Shown here: one piece after another, positions 50,156 to 59,485 of the stretch | How the letters are laid out: each line of letters starts with the position of its first letter | Numbering within the stretch: position 1 is the first letter of the stretch | NCBI RefSeq assembly: GCF_016405905.1 | Contig: NZ_JAEFCB010000001.1 | Location: forward strand, 682,001 to 746,000 | Source of the DNA: Variovorax sp. IB41 | Lineage (GTDB): Bacteria; Pseudomonadota; Gammaproteobacteria; Burkholderiales; Burkholderiaceae_C | Direction of reading: 5' to 3' | Length of the DNA stretch: 64,000 bases | Notes under the pieces: model-generated | What the model saw: the letters and a program-made list of their open reading frames with translations, nothing else | Database searches by the model: none | What the model was told of the DNA's origin: nothing | Program-made: the position numbers and the translations under genes

Positions 50156-52110
50156 TGGAAACCTCCGCCTGCGGCTGCGGTATTCGCCTTGGGGCGGCCC
50201 GGCGGCTCATGCGGCATCCGCTCCGTGATGTGCTGGAACTGCATCAGGTACAGCGCGGCCGTGTGGCGCGCCGTGTCGATGATCTGGCGGGCCGCGCGGG
50301 CCTGCCCCTCGATGGCCATGACCATCTCCACCGCGGCGAGCCAGCGATTGAGGTGGTTCTCGTCGTTGTGGCCGTGGTATTCGAGAAAGCGGAAGGCATC
50401 GGGCGGCAGCTTCACGCTCGTCTTGATGAGCGGCAGCAGCGCCGGCACGATGCGCTGGCCCGTGCCTTCGATGATGTAGATCGCCCCCAGCAGGCCGATC
50501 GGATCGCGCGTGGCCGCCAGGCCGTGCAGGTACGCATTGAGCGCCTCGCCGCCGGGGTTGCGGCGCAGGTCGTCGATCTGCGCGACCGTGCCGCCGGCTT
50601 TCTTGTAGTCGCTGAAGAGGATGTTGAAGTCGTCCTGCTCCTCGCCCGCGTGCACGCCGATCAGCGATGCCAGCATCTGGTACGGCTCGCTCAGCGACGC
50701 GGCGCCTTCGCGCATCCACTTGCTGCCTTCGCGCACCTGCGGCACCCATTGCTCCATCCAGTTCAGGTAGTCGGGCAACGCGAGGCGGCGCTCGCGGATC
50801 TGGCGGACGAGCGGCGTGCGCCAGACGCGCGAGCGGTAGTCGTGCCAGATGGCGGCCAGTTCCGTCAGCAGAGCGCCCAGGCCTTCGGGCGCGGCCGCCG
50901 GATCGTGCGGGGGCGCGATGACGAGATCGTCGTCCGGCACCGCGGCGCGGGGCGCCACCGTCGTCACGGGCGCCGCATCGGCCGCTTCGACTTCCAGCAG
51001 CATGTACGCCGCCATGAAGCGCCCCGACTCGGGCACGTAGCAGAAGATCTGCTCGCCGGGCTTCAACGTCTTCGTGTGAAGGAATTCAGCCAGCATGACG
51101 AGGATCGACGCAGCCCCCGTATTGCCGCGCCACGCGAGGTTGCTCCACCAGCGCTCGCGCGGAATCGACAGGTCGGCCTTGCTCATCAGGTCCTCGACAA
51201 CCGGGATGAATTTCTCCGACGAGTAGTGGCACAGGAAGTGATCGATGCGCTTCGGATCGACCCAGCCGTCGCGCACCAGGCCCGCGTATTCGTGGATGCC
51301 GATGTCGAACAGGTGCGGCAGCAGGCGGATGTCCTGCCGCAGCGAGAGTGCGCCGGCGGCTTCGGCCTCGGCCCAGGAGCCGAAGTCGAGGTGGCCGCGT
51401 GCGCGGTCTTCGGTCAGCCCCATCTGCATGCACACCGGGTAGTCGCCCGAGAACGCGCGCTGGTGCACCCACTTCAACTTCAGGCGCAAGCCGGGCGCGC
51501 CCGCCAGTGCGGGTGAGCCATCGGACAGCAGCAACGCGCCCGCGCCGTCGGACAGCATCCAGCGCAGGAAGTGCGAGTCGAAGTCGGTCTCGTAGCCACG
51601 TGCCGCGAAACGCGAGCGCTTGAAGAGCCGCGACGGCATCTCGCTCGCCACCGCCATCGCGCTGCGGTGCGCGCCCAGCTCGATGCCCTGCGCAGCCGTC
51701 TGGATCGCCGACACGCCGGCCGCGCAGATGCCGTGCACCGAGTGCGTCTCCATCGGCTGCGCCGCGAGCTCGCCCTGAATCATGTTGGCGAAGCCCGGCA
51801 TCAGCGTGTCGCCGCCCGAGGAGCCGCTTGCCAGCAGCGACACGCGCGACAACTCCGCGCCGCCGCGCCGCAGGCAGTCGCGGATGGCGCCCGCGGCGAG
51901 CTGCGCATTGGTGTGCTGCGTCACGCCCTCCGCATCGATGGCGTAGTGCCGCGTGAGGATGCCGTTCTCCGCAAGGATGCGCCGCTTGATGCGCTCGGAC
52001 ATGCGGTTCAGCGGCGCGATGTACGCGTCCATGCGGTCATTGGGAATGGGCTCGCCCGGCATGAAATAGCCGGCGCTCTCGAGGTACACGCGTTGGAATG
52101 AAACAGGCAT
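50152..52110 (-). CDS. 3-oxoacyl-ACP synthase III fused to a haem-oxygenase-like di-iron domain
   Basis: A 652-residue two-domain protein. Residues 1-375 are a KAS III/StlD-DarB-like condensing enzyme with the triad Cys129 (VHGICAAGVSA), His295 (FLCHYSSEK) and Asn330 (RGNTGAAS). After an Ala/Pro linker (about 375-408), residues 410-640 resemble the haem-oxygenase-like iron redox enzymes (PF14518). Candidate iron ligands are His487, Glu490/491, Asp494 and, in EYHGHNDENHLNRW, Glu577, His579, His581, Asp583 and His586. The first domain would condense acyl chains; the second could oxidise or decarboxylate the product. It is coupled to the next gene and starts 3 bases after the desaturase stop. 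Confidence 0.85.
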   Translation of the reverse strand: MPVSFQRVYLESAGYFMPGEPIPNDRMDAYIAPLNRMSERIKRRILAENGILTRHYAIDAEGVTQHTNAQLAAGAIRDCLRRGGAELSRVSLLASGSSGGDTLMPGFANMIQGELAAQPMETHSVHGICAAGVSAIQTAAQGIELGAHRSAMAVASEMPSRLFKRSRFAARGYETDFDSHFLRWMLSDGAGALLLSDGSPALAGAPGLRLKLKWVHQRAFSGDYPVCMQMGLTEDRARGHLDFGSWAEAEAAGALSLRQDIRLLPHLFDIGIHEYAGLVRDGWVDPKRIDHFLCHYSSEKFIPVVEDLMSKADLSIPRERWWSNLAWRGNTGAASILVMLAEFLHTKTLKPGEQIFCYVPESGRFMAAYMLLEVEAADAAPVTTVAPRAAVPDDDLVIAPPHDPAAAPEGLGALLTELAAIWHDYRSRVWRTPLVRQIRERRLALPDYLNWMEQWVPQVREGSKWMREGAASLSEPYQMLASLIGVHAGEEQDDFNILFSDYKKAGGTVAQIDDLRRNPGGEALNAYLHGLAATRDPIGLLGAIYIIEGTGQRIVPALLPLIKTSVKLPPDAFRFLEYHGHNDENHLNRWLAAVEMVMAIEGQARAARQIIDTARHTAALYLMQFQHITERMPHEPPGRPKANTAAAGGGFQ

Positions 52111-52113
52111 GGT

Positions 52114-53061
52114 TCAGTGAGTGGAGGAATCGGGAGGCATCAGCGAGCGGCTGCGAAAACGCGGCCACACGGTCCCCAGCACGAAGACCCGCACCATGTA
52201 GGGAACCAGCCCGCCCTCGTTGAGCATGGGATCGACCTGGGCGCGATAACGCGTGGCGTGCAGGTGCGTGAGCTCGGACCAATGGGCATGCGGGTTCTCG
52301 TGGTGTGCGGTGTGCAGGCCGATGTTGAACAGCAACGGGTTCACCAGTCCTTCGAAATTGCGTGCGTAGTTCAGCCTGCCCCCAGGGGTATCGCGCAACG
52401 CTCCTTCGCACGATGGCTTCCGGCCATCGGCGTGCGCATGCTGCAGATAGTTGGTCGCGAGCAGCCAGTGCAGGCCATGCAGCTGCGGCACGATCACGAA
52501 GAGCAGCGCCTTGCGCCAGTCGAGCGCGAGCAGCACGGCCCAGCTCGCGAGCCACAGCGCGTACTGCGCGATGCAGTAGCGCCAGGCGCCGCGCCGGTGC
52601 GCCCGCAGCCGCGCGAGCCAGCCGACGAATACCGGCATCAGCACCCACACGGCCTGGAACGGATGCAGCAGGTAGCCCCACAGATGGTTGGTGTCGCCGC
52701 CGAAGCGGTAGGTGCGCGCGACATCTTTCGGGCCATGCCGGTGGCGATGGTGATTGGCCACGTGCGCAGGCCAGAACACGAAGGTCGGGTGGCCCTGCAG
52801 CAGCGTGATCCAGAAGTCGGTCAGCCGGTTCATGCGCCGCCCGCGCCACATGCGCAGGTGCACGTGGTTGTGATGGATCACGCCGACACCCAGCGTGAGG
52901 AACAGCATCAGCGCATAGAGCAGCGCGTTGAAGCCATTCACCCACTGCCACGCCGCCAGCGCCGGCAATGCAATCAGGTACGCGAGGCTTTGCCAATCGC
53001 GCCAGTGCCGCAGGCGCGGCAGGCGCGGCAGGCGGCGCGACGCCTCAGGCGGGCGTGCCAT
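52114..53061 (-). CDS. Fatty acid desaturase
   Basis: A 315-residue membrane di-iron enzyme. The His boxes HHNHVHLR, HVANHHRHRHG and HTAHHENPHAHW are clear, with four or more hydrophobic segments between. It would introduce a double bond (or hydroxyl) into an acyl chain; regioselectivity is unknown. ATG 53061 overlaps the end of the upstream sterol-desaturase-family gene by 17 bases, which fits co-translation. Confidence 0.88.
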   Translation of the reverse strand: MARPPEASRRLPRLPRLRHWRDWQSLAYLIALPALAAWQWVNGFNALLYALMLFLTLGVGVIHHNHVHLRMWRGRRMNRLTDFWITLLQGHPTFVFWPAHVANHHRHRHGPKDVARTYRFGGDTNHLWGYLLHPFQAVWVLMPVFVGWLARLRAHRRGAWRYCIAQYALWLASWAVLLALDWRKALLFVIVPQLHGLHWLLATNYLQHAHADGRKPSCEGALRDTPGGRLNYARNFEGLVNPLLFNIGLHTAHHENPHAHWSELTHLHATRYRAQVDPMLNEGGLVPYMVRVFVLGTVWPRFRSRSLMPPDSSTH

Positions 53062-53827
53062 GCTGCCGCGCCTGCTTGTCCCGAAAGGCCTGGAAGTGCG
53101 GCTCGGCCGCGTCCGCCGCGATGCGCGTGCCGAACAGCCGGTCCATGAAGGTGAACTGGAAGCCGTAGTTGCCGTTGTGGCAGGCATGGTGCAGGTGATG
53201 CCGCCGGCTCGCGGCGAACCAGTGGCCGTACGACACCCCTGTGAAGAAGTCGTAGTTCGAATGCCCCACGCAATTGAAGAACAGGCTGAACACCGGCACC
53301 GCGGCCAGCGACCAGAAGCTGAAGTCGTGCACCACCATCGGCAACAGGATCACGTTGCCCAGCATCAGCGCCTCCATCGGGTGGAAGCTGTAGGTGGCCC
53401 ACGGCGTGGTCACGAACGAGCGGTGGTGCGGCCCGTGAAAGCGGCGCAGAAGGCGCGTGTGCAAGAGGCGATGGTTGATCCAGAAATGCACGTCGTTCCA
53501 TACCGCGAGCACGAGGATCTCGAGGGTGATCTGCCGCCATCCCGCATCGGGATCGAGCCGCGCCCAGCCCAACTGGAGCAAGCCCCACGGAAACACCATG
53601 CCCAGCCCGAAGATCAACACCGAGATGCCCGACTGCCCCAGCTCCCGCCGCAACTGCCCCGGCTGCAGCGGCCGCGGATCGAGCACCCGCCCGATACGCA
53701 TCGCCGGCAAAACCCGCTTCGTCAACAGCCAGGTGATGGCGCCGAAGCCCAGGTAGATGCCGCCGAAAAAAAGCACGCCCCACAGCATGACCTGCAGGGC
53801 GGGCAGTGAAGTGAAGGTCTGCGCCAT
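53045..53827 (-). CDS. Sterol desaturase/fatty acid hydroxylase family protein
   Basis: A 260-residue membrane protein with His motifs HFWINHRLLHTRLLRRFHGPHHRSF and HHLHHACHNGNYGF, the di-iron site of this superfamily, and several hydrophobic helices. Members hydroxylate or desaturate lipids and sterols; here a fatty acid or long-chain product is likelier than a sterol. The start is 9 bases after the phospholipase D gene stop, so it may share that transcript. Confidence 0.85.
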   Translation of the reverse strand: MAQTFTSLPALQVMLWGVLFFGGIYLGFGAITWLLTKRVLPAMRIGRVLDPRPLQPGQLRRELGQSGISVLIFGLGMVFPWGLLQLGWARLDPDAGWRQITLEILVLAVWNDVHFWINHRLLHTRLLRRFHGPHHRSFVTTPWATYSFHPMEALMLGNVILLPMVVHDFSFWSLAAVPVFSLFFNCVGHSNYDFFTGVSYGHWFAASRRHHLHHACHNGNYGFQFTFMDRLFGTRIAADAAEPHFQAFRDKQARQHGTPA

Positions 53828-53836
53828 CCCCCGAGG

Positions 53837-55411
53837 CTACAACAGCATCTCGGGAACGATGGGTGCGATGAGCATGTTGTAGAAGCGCTGGAAGAAGCCC
53901 GACTCGGGCTCGGAGGTCAGGATCACCTCTTTCTCGCCATCGCTGGTGAGCCACTGCAGCGTGCCGGTGTCCTTGGCCAGCCTGAGGCGGTAGGAGTTCT
54001 GCAGCTTGCTGATGTTGATGATGCGCAGCATCTCGCGCGCCAGCTGCGGGCTGTCCACCACCAGCCCCATCTCGGTGTTCTGGCTCGCCGAACGCGGATC
54101 GAGGTTCATCGAGCCGATGAAGATGCGCGTCTTGTCGATGGCAGCGGTCTTGGCGTGCAGCCGGCCGAGCGACTTGCCGAACATGCCGAAGCGCTCGCCC
54201 TTGCTGGTGCGCTGCGGGCTCAGCTCGTACAGGTCGGCGCCGCTTTGCAGCAGCCGCTCGCGGTAGCGCGCATAGCCGGTGTGCACCAGCGGCTCGTCGT
54301 TGGCTGCCAGCGAGTTGGTCAGCAGCGTGAGCTTGACCTTGCGCTTGGCCAGGTCGTCGAACGCCGCCATGCCGCGCTCGCCCGGCACGAGGTACGGCGA
54401 CGTCAGGTCGACCTCGGTCTTGGCGTCCAAGAGGAGGCCCCAGACCTTCATCGTCACGCTGGTGGCGATGGCCTCGTCGGCCGTCATGGTCGCGGGCTTG
54501 GTCGGCGGGTCGGCGATGGCGCGCGCCTCGCCCCACAGGAGGCCCATGCGGCCGCCGTCGAGCTCTTCGGCGATCGGGCCATAGCCCAGGATGTCCGACG
54601 GCGGCAGCACGATCTTGGGCGGCGGCGCGGCCATGCCGATCCAGTCGTCGAACTCGGCGCTGCCCGGCATGCGACCGCCCTCGCCCTTCACGATGTCGGC
54701 GATGGGCCAGACCTGCACGCTGTTCCAGTAGGCGTCGAAGATGGATTCGAGCTGCGGCACCACCTTGCCCACCACCAGCGCATCCATGTCGATGAAGTTC
54801 TGCGCTTCGCTCAGCACGAAATACTCGTCGGCGATATTGCGCCCGCCCACCACCGCCATCGCGCCGTCGGCGATGAAGAGCTTGTTGTGCATGCGGTGGT
54901 TGAGCCGCACGATCTCCCAGGGCGAGGCCGCGAAGCGCGAGAGAAAACCGTCGCGCCCGCAGCAGAACGGGTTGTAGAGCCGCACCTGCACATTGGGCGT
55001 TTCCGACAGCGCCAGCAGCAGCTGCTGGCTCTTGACGGTGTAGAGGTCGTCCACCAGCACCCGCACCTTCACGCCCCGTGCCGCGGCTTCGCGCAGCGTG
55101 CGCAGCAGCAGGCGGCCGACGGCGTCGTTCTCGAGCTGGTAGTACTGCACCACCAGCGACTGCTGGGCGCGCTGCGCGAGCTGGATGCGCGCGTCGAGCG
55201 AATAGACGCCCAGCGGCATCAGCCGGAAGCCCGAATGCTCGCCGGGCGGGGTGGAGGCCGCCGCGATCTTCGCAAGCCGGGTCGACGGATCGGCCGAGGC
55301 GGCGTGCTCGGCGGGCCGATCTTTCGCCGGCGGCAGCGAGCCGCAGGCAGCGAGCACTGCCAGCAGAAAGCCCGCGAGCGCCATGCGCAGAAGTCGGTCC
55401 CAGCCGTTCAT
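53837..55411 (-). CDS. Phospholipase D-family lipoprotein (cardiolipin synthase-like)
   Basis: About 524 residues. A lipoprotein signal peptide with lipobox LAACG is followed by two phospholipase D domains with HKD motifs HNKLFIADGAMAVVGGRN (about 190) and HAKTAAIDKTRIFIGSMN (about 420). It would be anchored in the envelope and transfer or hydrolyse phosphatidyl groups. ATG 55411 is preferred because GGAAA lies eight bases upstream; ATG 55450 is an alternative. It opens the minus-strand cluster. Confidence 0.88.
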   Translation of the reverse strand: MNGWDRLLRMALAGFLLAVLAACGSLPPAKDRPAEHAASADPSTRLAKIAAASTPPGEHSGFRLMPLGVYSLDARIQLAQRAQQSLVVQYYQLENDAVGRLLLRTLREAAARGVKVRVLVDDLYTVKSQQLLLALSETPNVQVRLYNPFCCGRDGFLSRFAASPWEIVRLNHRMHNKLFIADGAMAVVGGRNIADEYFVLSEAQNFIDMDALVVGKVVPQLESIFDAYWNSVQVWPIADIVKGEGGRMPGSAEFDDWIGMAAPPPKIVLPPSDILGYGPIAEELDGGRMGLLWGEARAIADPPTKPATMTADEAIATSVTMKVWGLLLDAKTEVDLTSPYLVPGERGMAAFDDLAKRKVKLTLLTNSLAANDEPLVHTGYARYRERLLQSGADLYELSPQRTSKGERFGMFGKSLGRLHAKTAAIDKTRIFIGSMNLDPRSASQNTEMGLVVDSPQLAREMLRIINISKLQNSYRLRLAKDTGTLQWLTSDGEKEVILTSEPESGFFQRFYNMLIAPIVPEMLL

Positions 55412-55542
55412 GATGATGATTTCCGTCGTTCGTTTTTCAATCGCTGCCATGAATACGCGGGCCGGAGGGCGTCAGTTTCGTTCTGCCCCTGCGAAAGGTG
55501 CGCCGTCCTAGAATTCGTGTCACACCCGCACGGAGTTACACC

Positions 55543-56115
55543 ATGGCCCGACCGATCCTCTCACGCATCGCGCTGATGACGGCCCCTGCCGCCCTTTACG
55601 CCCTGTCCGCGCTTGCACACCCCGCCTGGGCCGCCCTGGACATCGGCGACCCCGCGCCCAAGTTCACCGCCAACGCGGCCCTTGGCGGCAAGACCTTCCG
55701 CTATTCGCTGGCCGACGCGCTCGCCAAGGGACCGGTGGTGTTGTACTTCTTTCCGGCCGCCGACTCCAACGATTGCTCGATCGAGGCCCACGCCTTCGCC
55801 GAGGCGGTGGACCAGTTCGCGGCATTGGGCGCCACTGTGATCGGCGTTTCGGCCGACGACATCGACACCCTCTCCAAGTTCTCGGTCAAGTCCTGCCAGA
55901 GCCGGTTTCCGGTGGCCTCGGACGAAGCCAAGACGGTCATCAACGGCTTCGACGCGCTGATGCAGACCCGCCCGGACTTCGCCAACCGGCTGTCGTACGT
56001 GATCTCGCCGGACGGCAAGGTGGCGTACTACTACCAGAACCTGAATCCGGACAAGCATGTGGAGCGCACGCTGAATGCGGTGCGGGCGCTGCCGAAAGCC
56101 ACGGCGGCGAAGTAA
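55543..56115 (+). CDS. Periplasmic peroxiredoxin (BCP/AhpC-TSA)
   Basis: A 190-residue thioredoxin-fold peroxidase with a signal peptide (PAALYALSALAHPAWA). The peroxidatic Cys lies in FPAADSNDCSIEAHAF, where the usual Thr before the Cys is replaced by Ser-Asn-Asp; the C-terminal YYQNLNPDKHVERTLNAV is typical. It reduces hydroperoxides in the periplasm. It diverges from the phospholipase D gene. Confidence 0.88.
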   Translation: MARPILSRIALMTAPAALYALSALAHPAWAALDIGDPAPKFTANAALGGKTFRYSLADALAKGPVVLYFFPAADSNDCSIEAHAFAEAVDQFAALGATVIGVSADDIDTLSKFSVKSCQSRFPVASDEAKTVINGFDALMQTRPDFANRLSYVISPDGKVAYYYQNLNPDKHVERTLNAVRALPKATAAK

Positions 56116-56170
56116 GGCAAGCCAGCCGCGGGCCCGCGGGTTTGGCGTGCTTCGCGCAAAATCCCGCCCC

Positions 56171-57604
56171 ATGCAGCTCAACTACATCGCCAACGCCGAC
56201 GTGCCCTCCGCCTCCGGCAGCACCCTCCCCGTCATCGACCCCTCCGACGGCCAGCCCTTCGACGACATCCAGCGCAGCAACGCCGCAGACATCGACTCGG
56301 CCGTGCGCGCCGCGCGCGACTGCTTCGAGGGCGTGTGGCACAAGGTCAGCGCCGCCGACCGCAGCCGCCTGCTCTACAAGCTCTCGCTGAAGATCGCCGA
56401 GCACGTCGACGAGCTCGCGCTGATCGAGCAGCGCGACTGCGGCAAGCCCGTGAAGCAGGCGCGCGCCGACGCGGTGGCGCTGGTGCGCTACTTCGAGTTC
56501 TACGCCGGCGCCTGCGACAAGCTGCACGGCGAGACCATCCCCTACCAGGACGGCTACAGCGTCTTCACCTGGCGCGAACCGCACGGCGTCACCGGGCACA
56601 TCATTCCGTGGAACTACCCGATGCAGATCTTCGGGCGCAGCGTGGGCGGCGCGCTCGCGGCGGGCAACGTGTGCGTGGTGAAGCCGGCCGAGGACGCGTG
56701 CCTTTCGCTGATTCGCGTGGCGCAACTCGCGGCCGAGGTCGGCTTTCCGGCGGGCGCGCTCAACATCGTGACGGGCTACGGCCATGAAGTGGGCGACGCG
56801 CTCGCGCGGCACGAAGGCATCGACCACATCAGCTTCACCGGCAGCCCCAAGATCGGCACGCTGATCCAGCAGGTGGCGGCCGAGCGGCACTGCCCGGTCA
56901 CGCTCGAGCTGGGCGGCAAGAGCCCGCAGATCATCTTCGCGGACGCAGACCTCGATGCGGCCATTCCGGTGGTCATCAACGCCATCGTGCAGAACGCCGG
57001 CCAGACCTGCTCGGCGGGTTCGCGCGTGCTGATCCAGCGCAGCATCTACGAACCGCTGCTCGAGCGCCTGGGCCATGCCTTCGAAGCCCTGCGCGTCGGC
57101 CCGGCGGCCATGGACCTGGACGTCGGCCCGCTGATCCGCCAGACGCAGCAGCAGCGCGTGTGGGATTTCCTGAGCGACGCCCAGCACGCCGGCATCCCGA
57201 TGGTGGCGCAGGGCATCGTCGTCGAGGAAGCGCCCGAGACCGGCTTCTACCAGGCGCCCACGCTGCTGCGCGACGTGCCGGTCGGCCACCGTCTCGCGCA
57301 GGAAGAAGTGTTCGGCCCGGTGCTCGCCGCGATGCAGTTCGCCGACGAAGACGAAGCGGTGGCGCTCGCCAACGCCACGCAGTTCGGCCTCGTCGCCGGG
57401 GTGTGGACGGCCGACGGCTCGCGCCAGTTCCGCATGGCCCGGCGCGTGCGCAGCGGGCAGGTGTTCATCAACAACTATGGCGCGGGCGGCGGTGTCGAAC
57501 TGCCCTTCGGCGGCGTGAAGTCCTCAGGCTACGGCCGCGAAAAAGGCTTCGAGGCGCTGTACGGCTTCACGACGCTCAAGACCGTCGCCGTCAAGCACGG
57601 CTAG
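56171..57604 (+). CDS. Aldehyde dehydrogenase (NAD(P)+)
   Basis: A 477-residue aldehyde dehydrogenase. The catalytic Cys is in NAGQTCSAGSRVL and the general base Glu in LELGGKSPQII; the NAD-binding FTGSPKIG and the C-terminal FGGVKSSGYGREKG are present. It resembles betaine/4-guanidinobutyraldehyde-type enzymes but the substrate cannot be fixed. It starts 55 bases after the peroxiredoxin gene; a dispersed repeat follows its stop. Confidence 0.92.
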   Translation: MQLNYIANADVPSASGSTLPVIDPSDGQPFDDIQRSNAADIDSAVRAARDCFEGVWHKVSAADRSRLLYKLSLKIAEHVDELALIEQRDCGKPVKQARADAVALVRYFEFYAGACDKLHGETIPYQDGYSVFTWREPHGVTGHIIPWNYPMQIFGRSVGGALAAGNVCVVKPAEDACLSLIRVAQLAAEVGFPAGALNIVTGYGHEVGDALARHEGIDHISFTGSPKIGTLIQQVAAERHCPVTLELGGKSPQIIFADADLDAAIPVVINAIVQNAGQTCSAGSRVLIQRSIYEPLLERLGHAFEALRVGPAAMDLDVGPLIRQTQQQRVWDFLSDAQHAGIPMVAQGIVVEEAPETGFYQAPTLLRDVPVGHRLAQEEVFGPVLAAMQFADEDEAVALANATQFGLVAGVWTADGSRQFRMARRVRSGQVFINNYGAGGGVELPFGGVKSSGYGREKGFEALYGFTTLKTVAVKHG

Positions 57605-57613
57605 GACCTGGCG

Positions 57614-57705
57614 CTCCCCCAGGCTACGCACACTTCGTGTCGCTTCGCCAACCCCCTCGCCGGGGGCGACACCTGCGGCCCGGCAAAGCCGGTTCCGCGG
57701 TGTCC
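57614..57705. repeat. Dispersed intergenic repeat, copy B
   Basis: The reverse complement of this stretch matches 6064-6152. It lies between the convergent aldehyde dehydrogenase and ZIP genes. Both copies sit just after stop codons, so they may act in transcription termination or RNA stability, or be inert mobile-derived units. Confidence 0.85.
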
Positions 57706-57719
57706 TGCGGATGGGATGC

Positions 57720-58643
57720 CTACCCCAGCGCGGTGTCCAGCAGCATCATCAGCACGAAGCCGAGCATCAGCCCGCTGGTTGCAAAGGCTTCGTGCCCCTT
57801 GCGGTGCGACTCGGGAATGATCTCGTGGCTGATGACGAACAGCATCGCGCCCGCCGCGAAACCGAGGCCCCACGGCAAGAGCAGCGCCGAGTGGCCGACC
57901 ACCGCCGCCCCCAGCACCGCGCCCAGCGGCTCGACCAGCCCGGAGGCCATGCCGATCGCCACCGCGAACCAGCGCTTGTAGCCAGCCGCCAGCAACGCCA
58001 CCGCCACGACCAGCCCTTCCGGCACGTCCTGGATCGCGATGCCCGTGGCCAGCGCATCGGCACGCAGACCGTTGTTGCCTGCGTAGCCCACGCCGATCGC
58101 CAGGCCTTCGGGCACGTTGTGCAGCGCGATCGCGAACACGAAGAGCCACGTGCGCCGCAGTTGCTTGGCCGACTGCCCTTCACGTCCCTTGATGAAATGC
58201 TCGTGCGGCAGCACGCGGTCCATCACCATGAGCACGATGCCGCCCAGCAGGATGGCCGCGCCGATCACGCCGCCCGCCGCCCAACTGCCCCCGCCGAAGA
58301 CGCCGATGTTCCTGGCCGCATCCAGGCCGGGAATGATCAACGAGAAGGCGCAGGCCGCCAGCATCACGCCGGCGCCGAAGCCGAAGAGCGTGTCCTGCAG
58401 CCGCTCGGGCAGCTTCTGCGAGAACACCACCGGAAGCGTGCCCAGCGCCGTCGCCAGCGCGGCGACCGAGCCGCCGAGCAAGGCGTTCCACACCACCTGA
58501 TCGACCCGCACGAACTGCCAGAACTGCGAGGCCAGCGCCAGCGCGCCTGCCGCGACGATGGCCAGGCCGATCCATTCGCGCACCGAGGGCGTGGGCCGCG
58601 CGCGCACGGTGGCGACCTGCGGAAACTGCGGCTCGTCGTTCAT
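57720..58643 (-). CDS. ZIP-family metal transporter
   Basis: A 307-residue inner-membrane protein with about eight helices. The metal-site helices carry FAIALHNVPEGLAIGVG (HNxPE) and ATGIAIQDVPEGLVVAVAL, and the loop before them has a short His-containing segment (PHEHFIKGREGQS). It would import Zn, Mn or Fe. It follows the superoxide dismutase gene by 11 bases and probably shares its Fur-linked promoter. Confidence 0.9.
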   Translation of the reverse strand: MNDEPQFPQVATVRARPTPSVREWIGLAIVAAGALALASQFWQFVRVDQVVWNALLGGSVAALATALGTLPVVFSQKLPERLQDTLFGFGAGVMLAACAFSLIIPGLDAARNIGVFGGGSWAAGGVIGAAILLGGIVLMVMDRVLPHEHFIKGREGQSAKQLRRTWLFVFAIALHNVPEGLAIGVGYAGNNGLRADALATGIAIQDVPEGLVVAVALLAAGYKRWFAVAIGMASGLVEPLGAVLGAAVVGHSALLLPWGLGFAAGAMLFVISHEIIPESHRKGHEAFATSGLMLGFVLMMLLDTALG

Positions 58644-58654
58644 GGGCGATGTCC

Positions 58655-59293
<639 letters not shown>

Positions 59294-59355
59294 GGTCGGA
59301 GGCTCCTTGGTTGAAGGGCCCTTTGCGTCGTCGACGTGCTGCGTACTCAGGCGTT

Positions 59356-59376
59356 CAGATGATAGTAATTCTCATT
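59356..59376 (-). promoter_or_regulatory. Fur box upstream of sodA
   Basis: TGATAGTAATTCTCA (59360-59374) matches the 7-1-7 Fur pattern TGATAAT-N-ATTATCA at all but two positions. It lies about 67-81 bases before the sodA start, where repression by Fur would be expected. Confidence 0.75.
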
Positions 59377-59485
59377 GGCTACGTCAAGACATCGCTCCTG
59401 GAGATGGCGCAAACCGGCCAGATCCGGTCACACGACGAAACGGCCCGATACACTGCCCCGCGTTCCCCTGAAAGGCTTTGCACCG

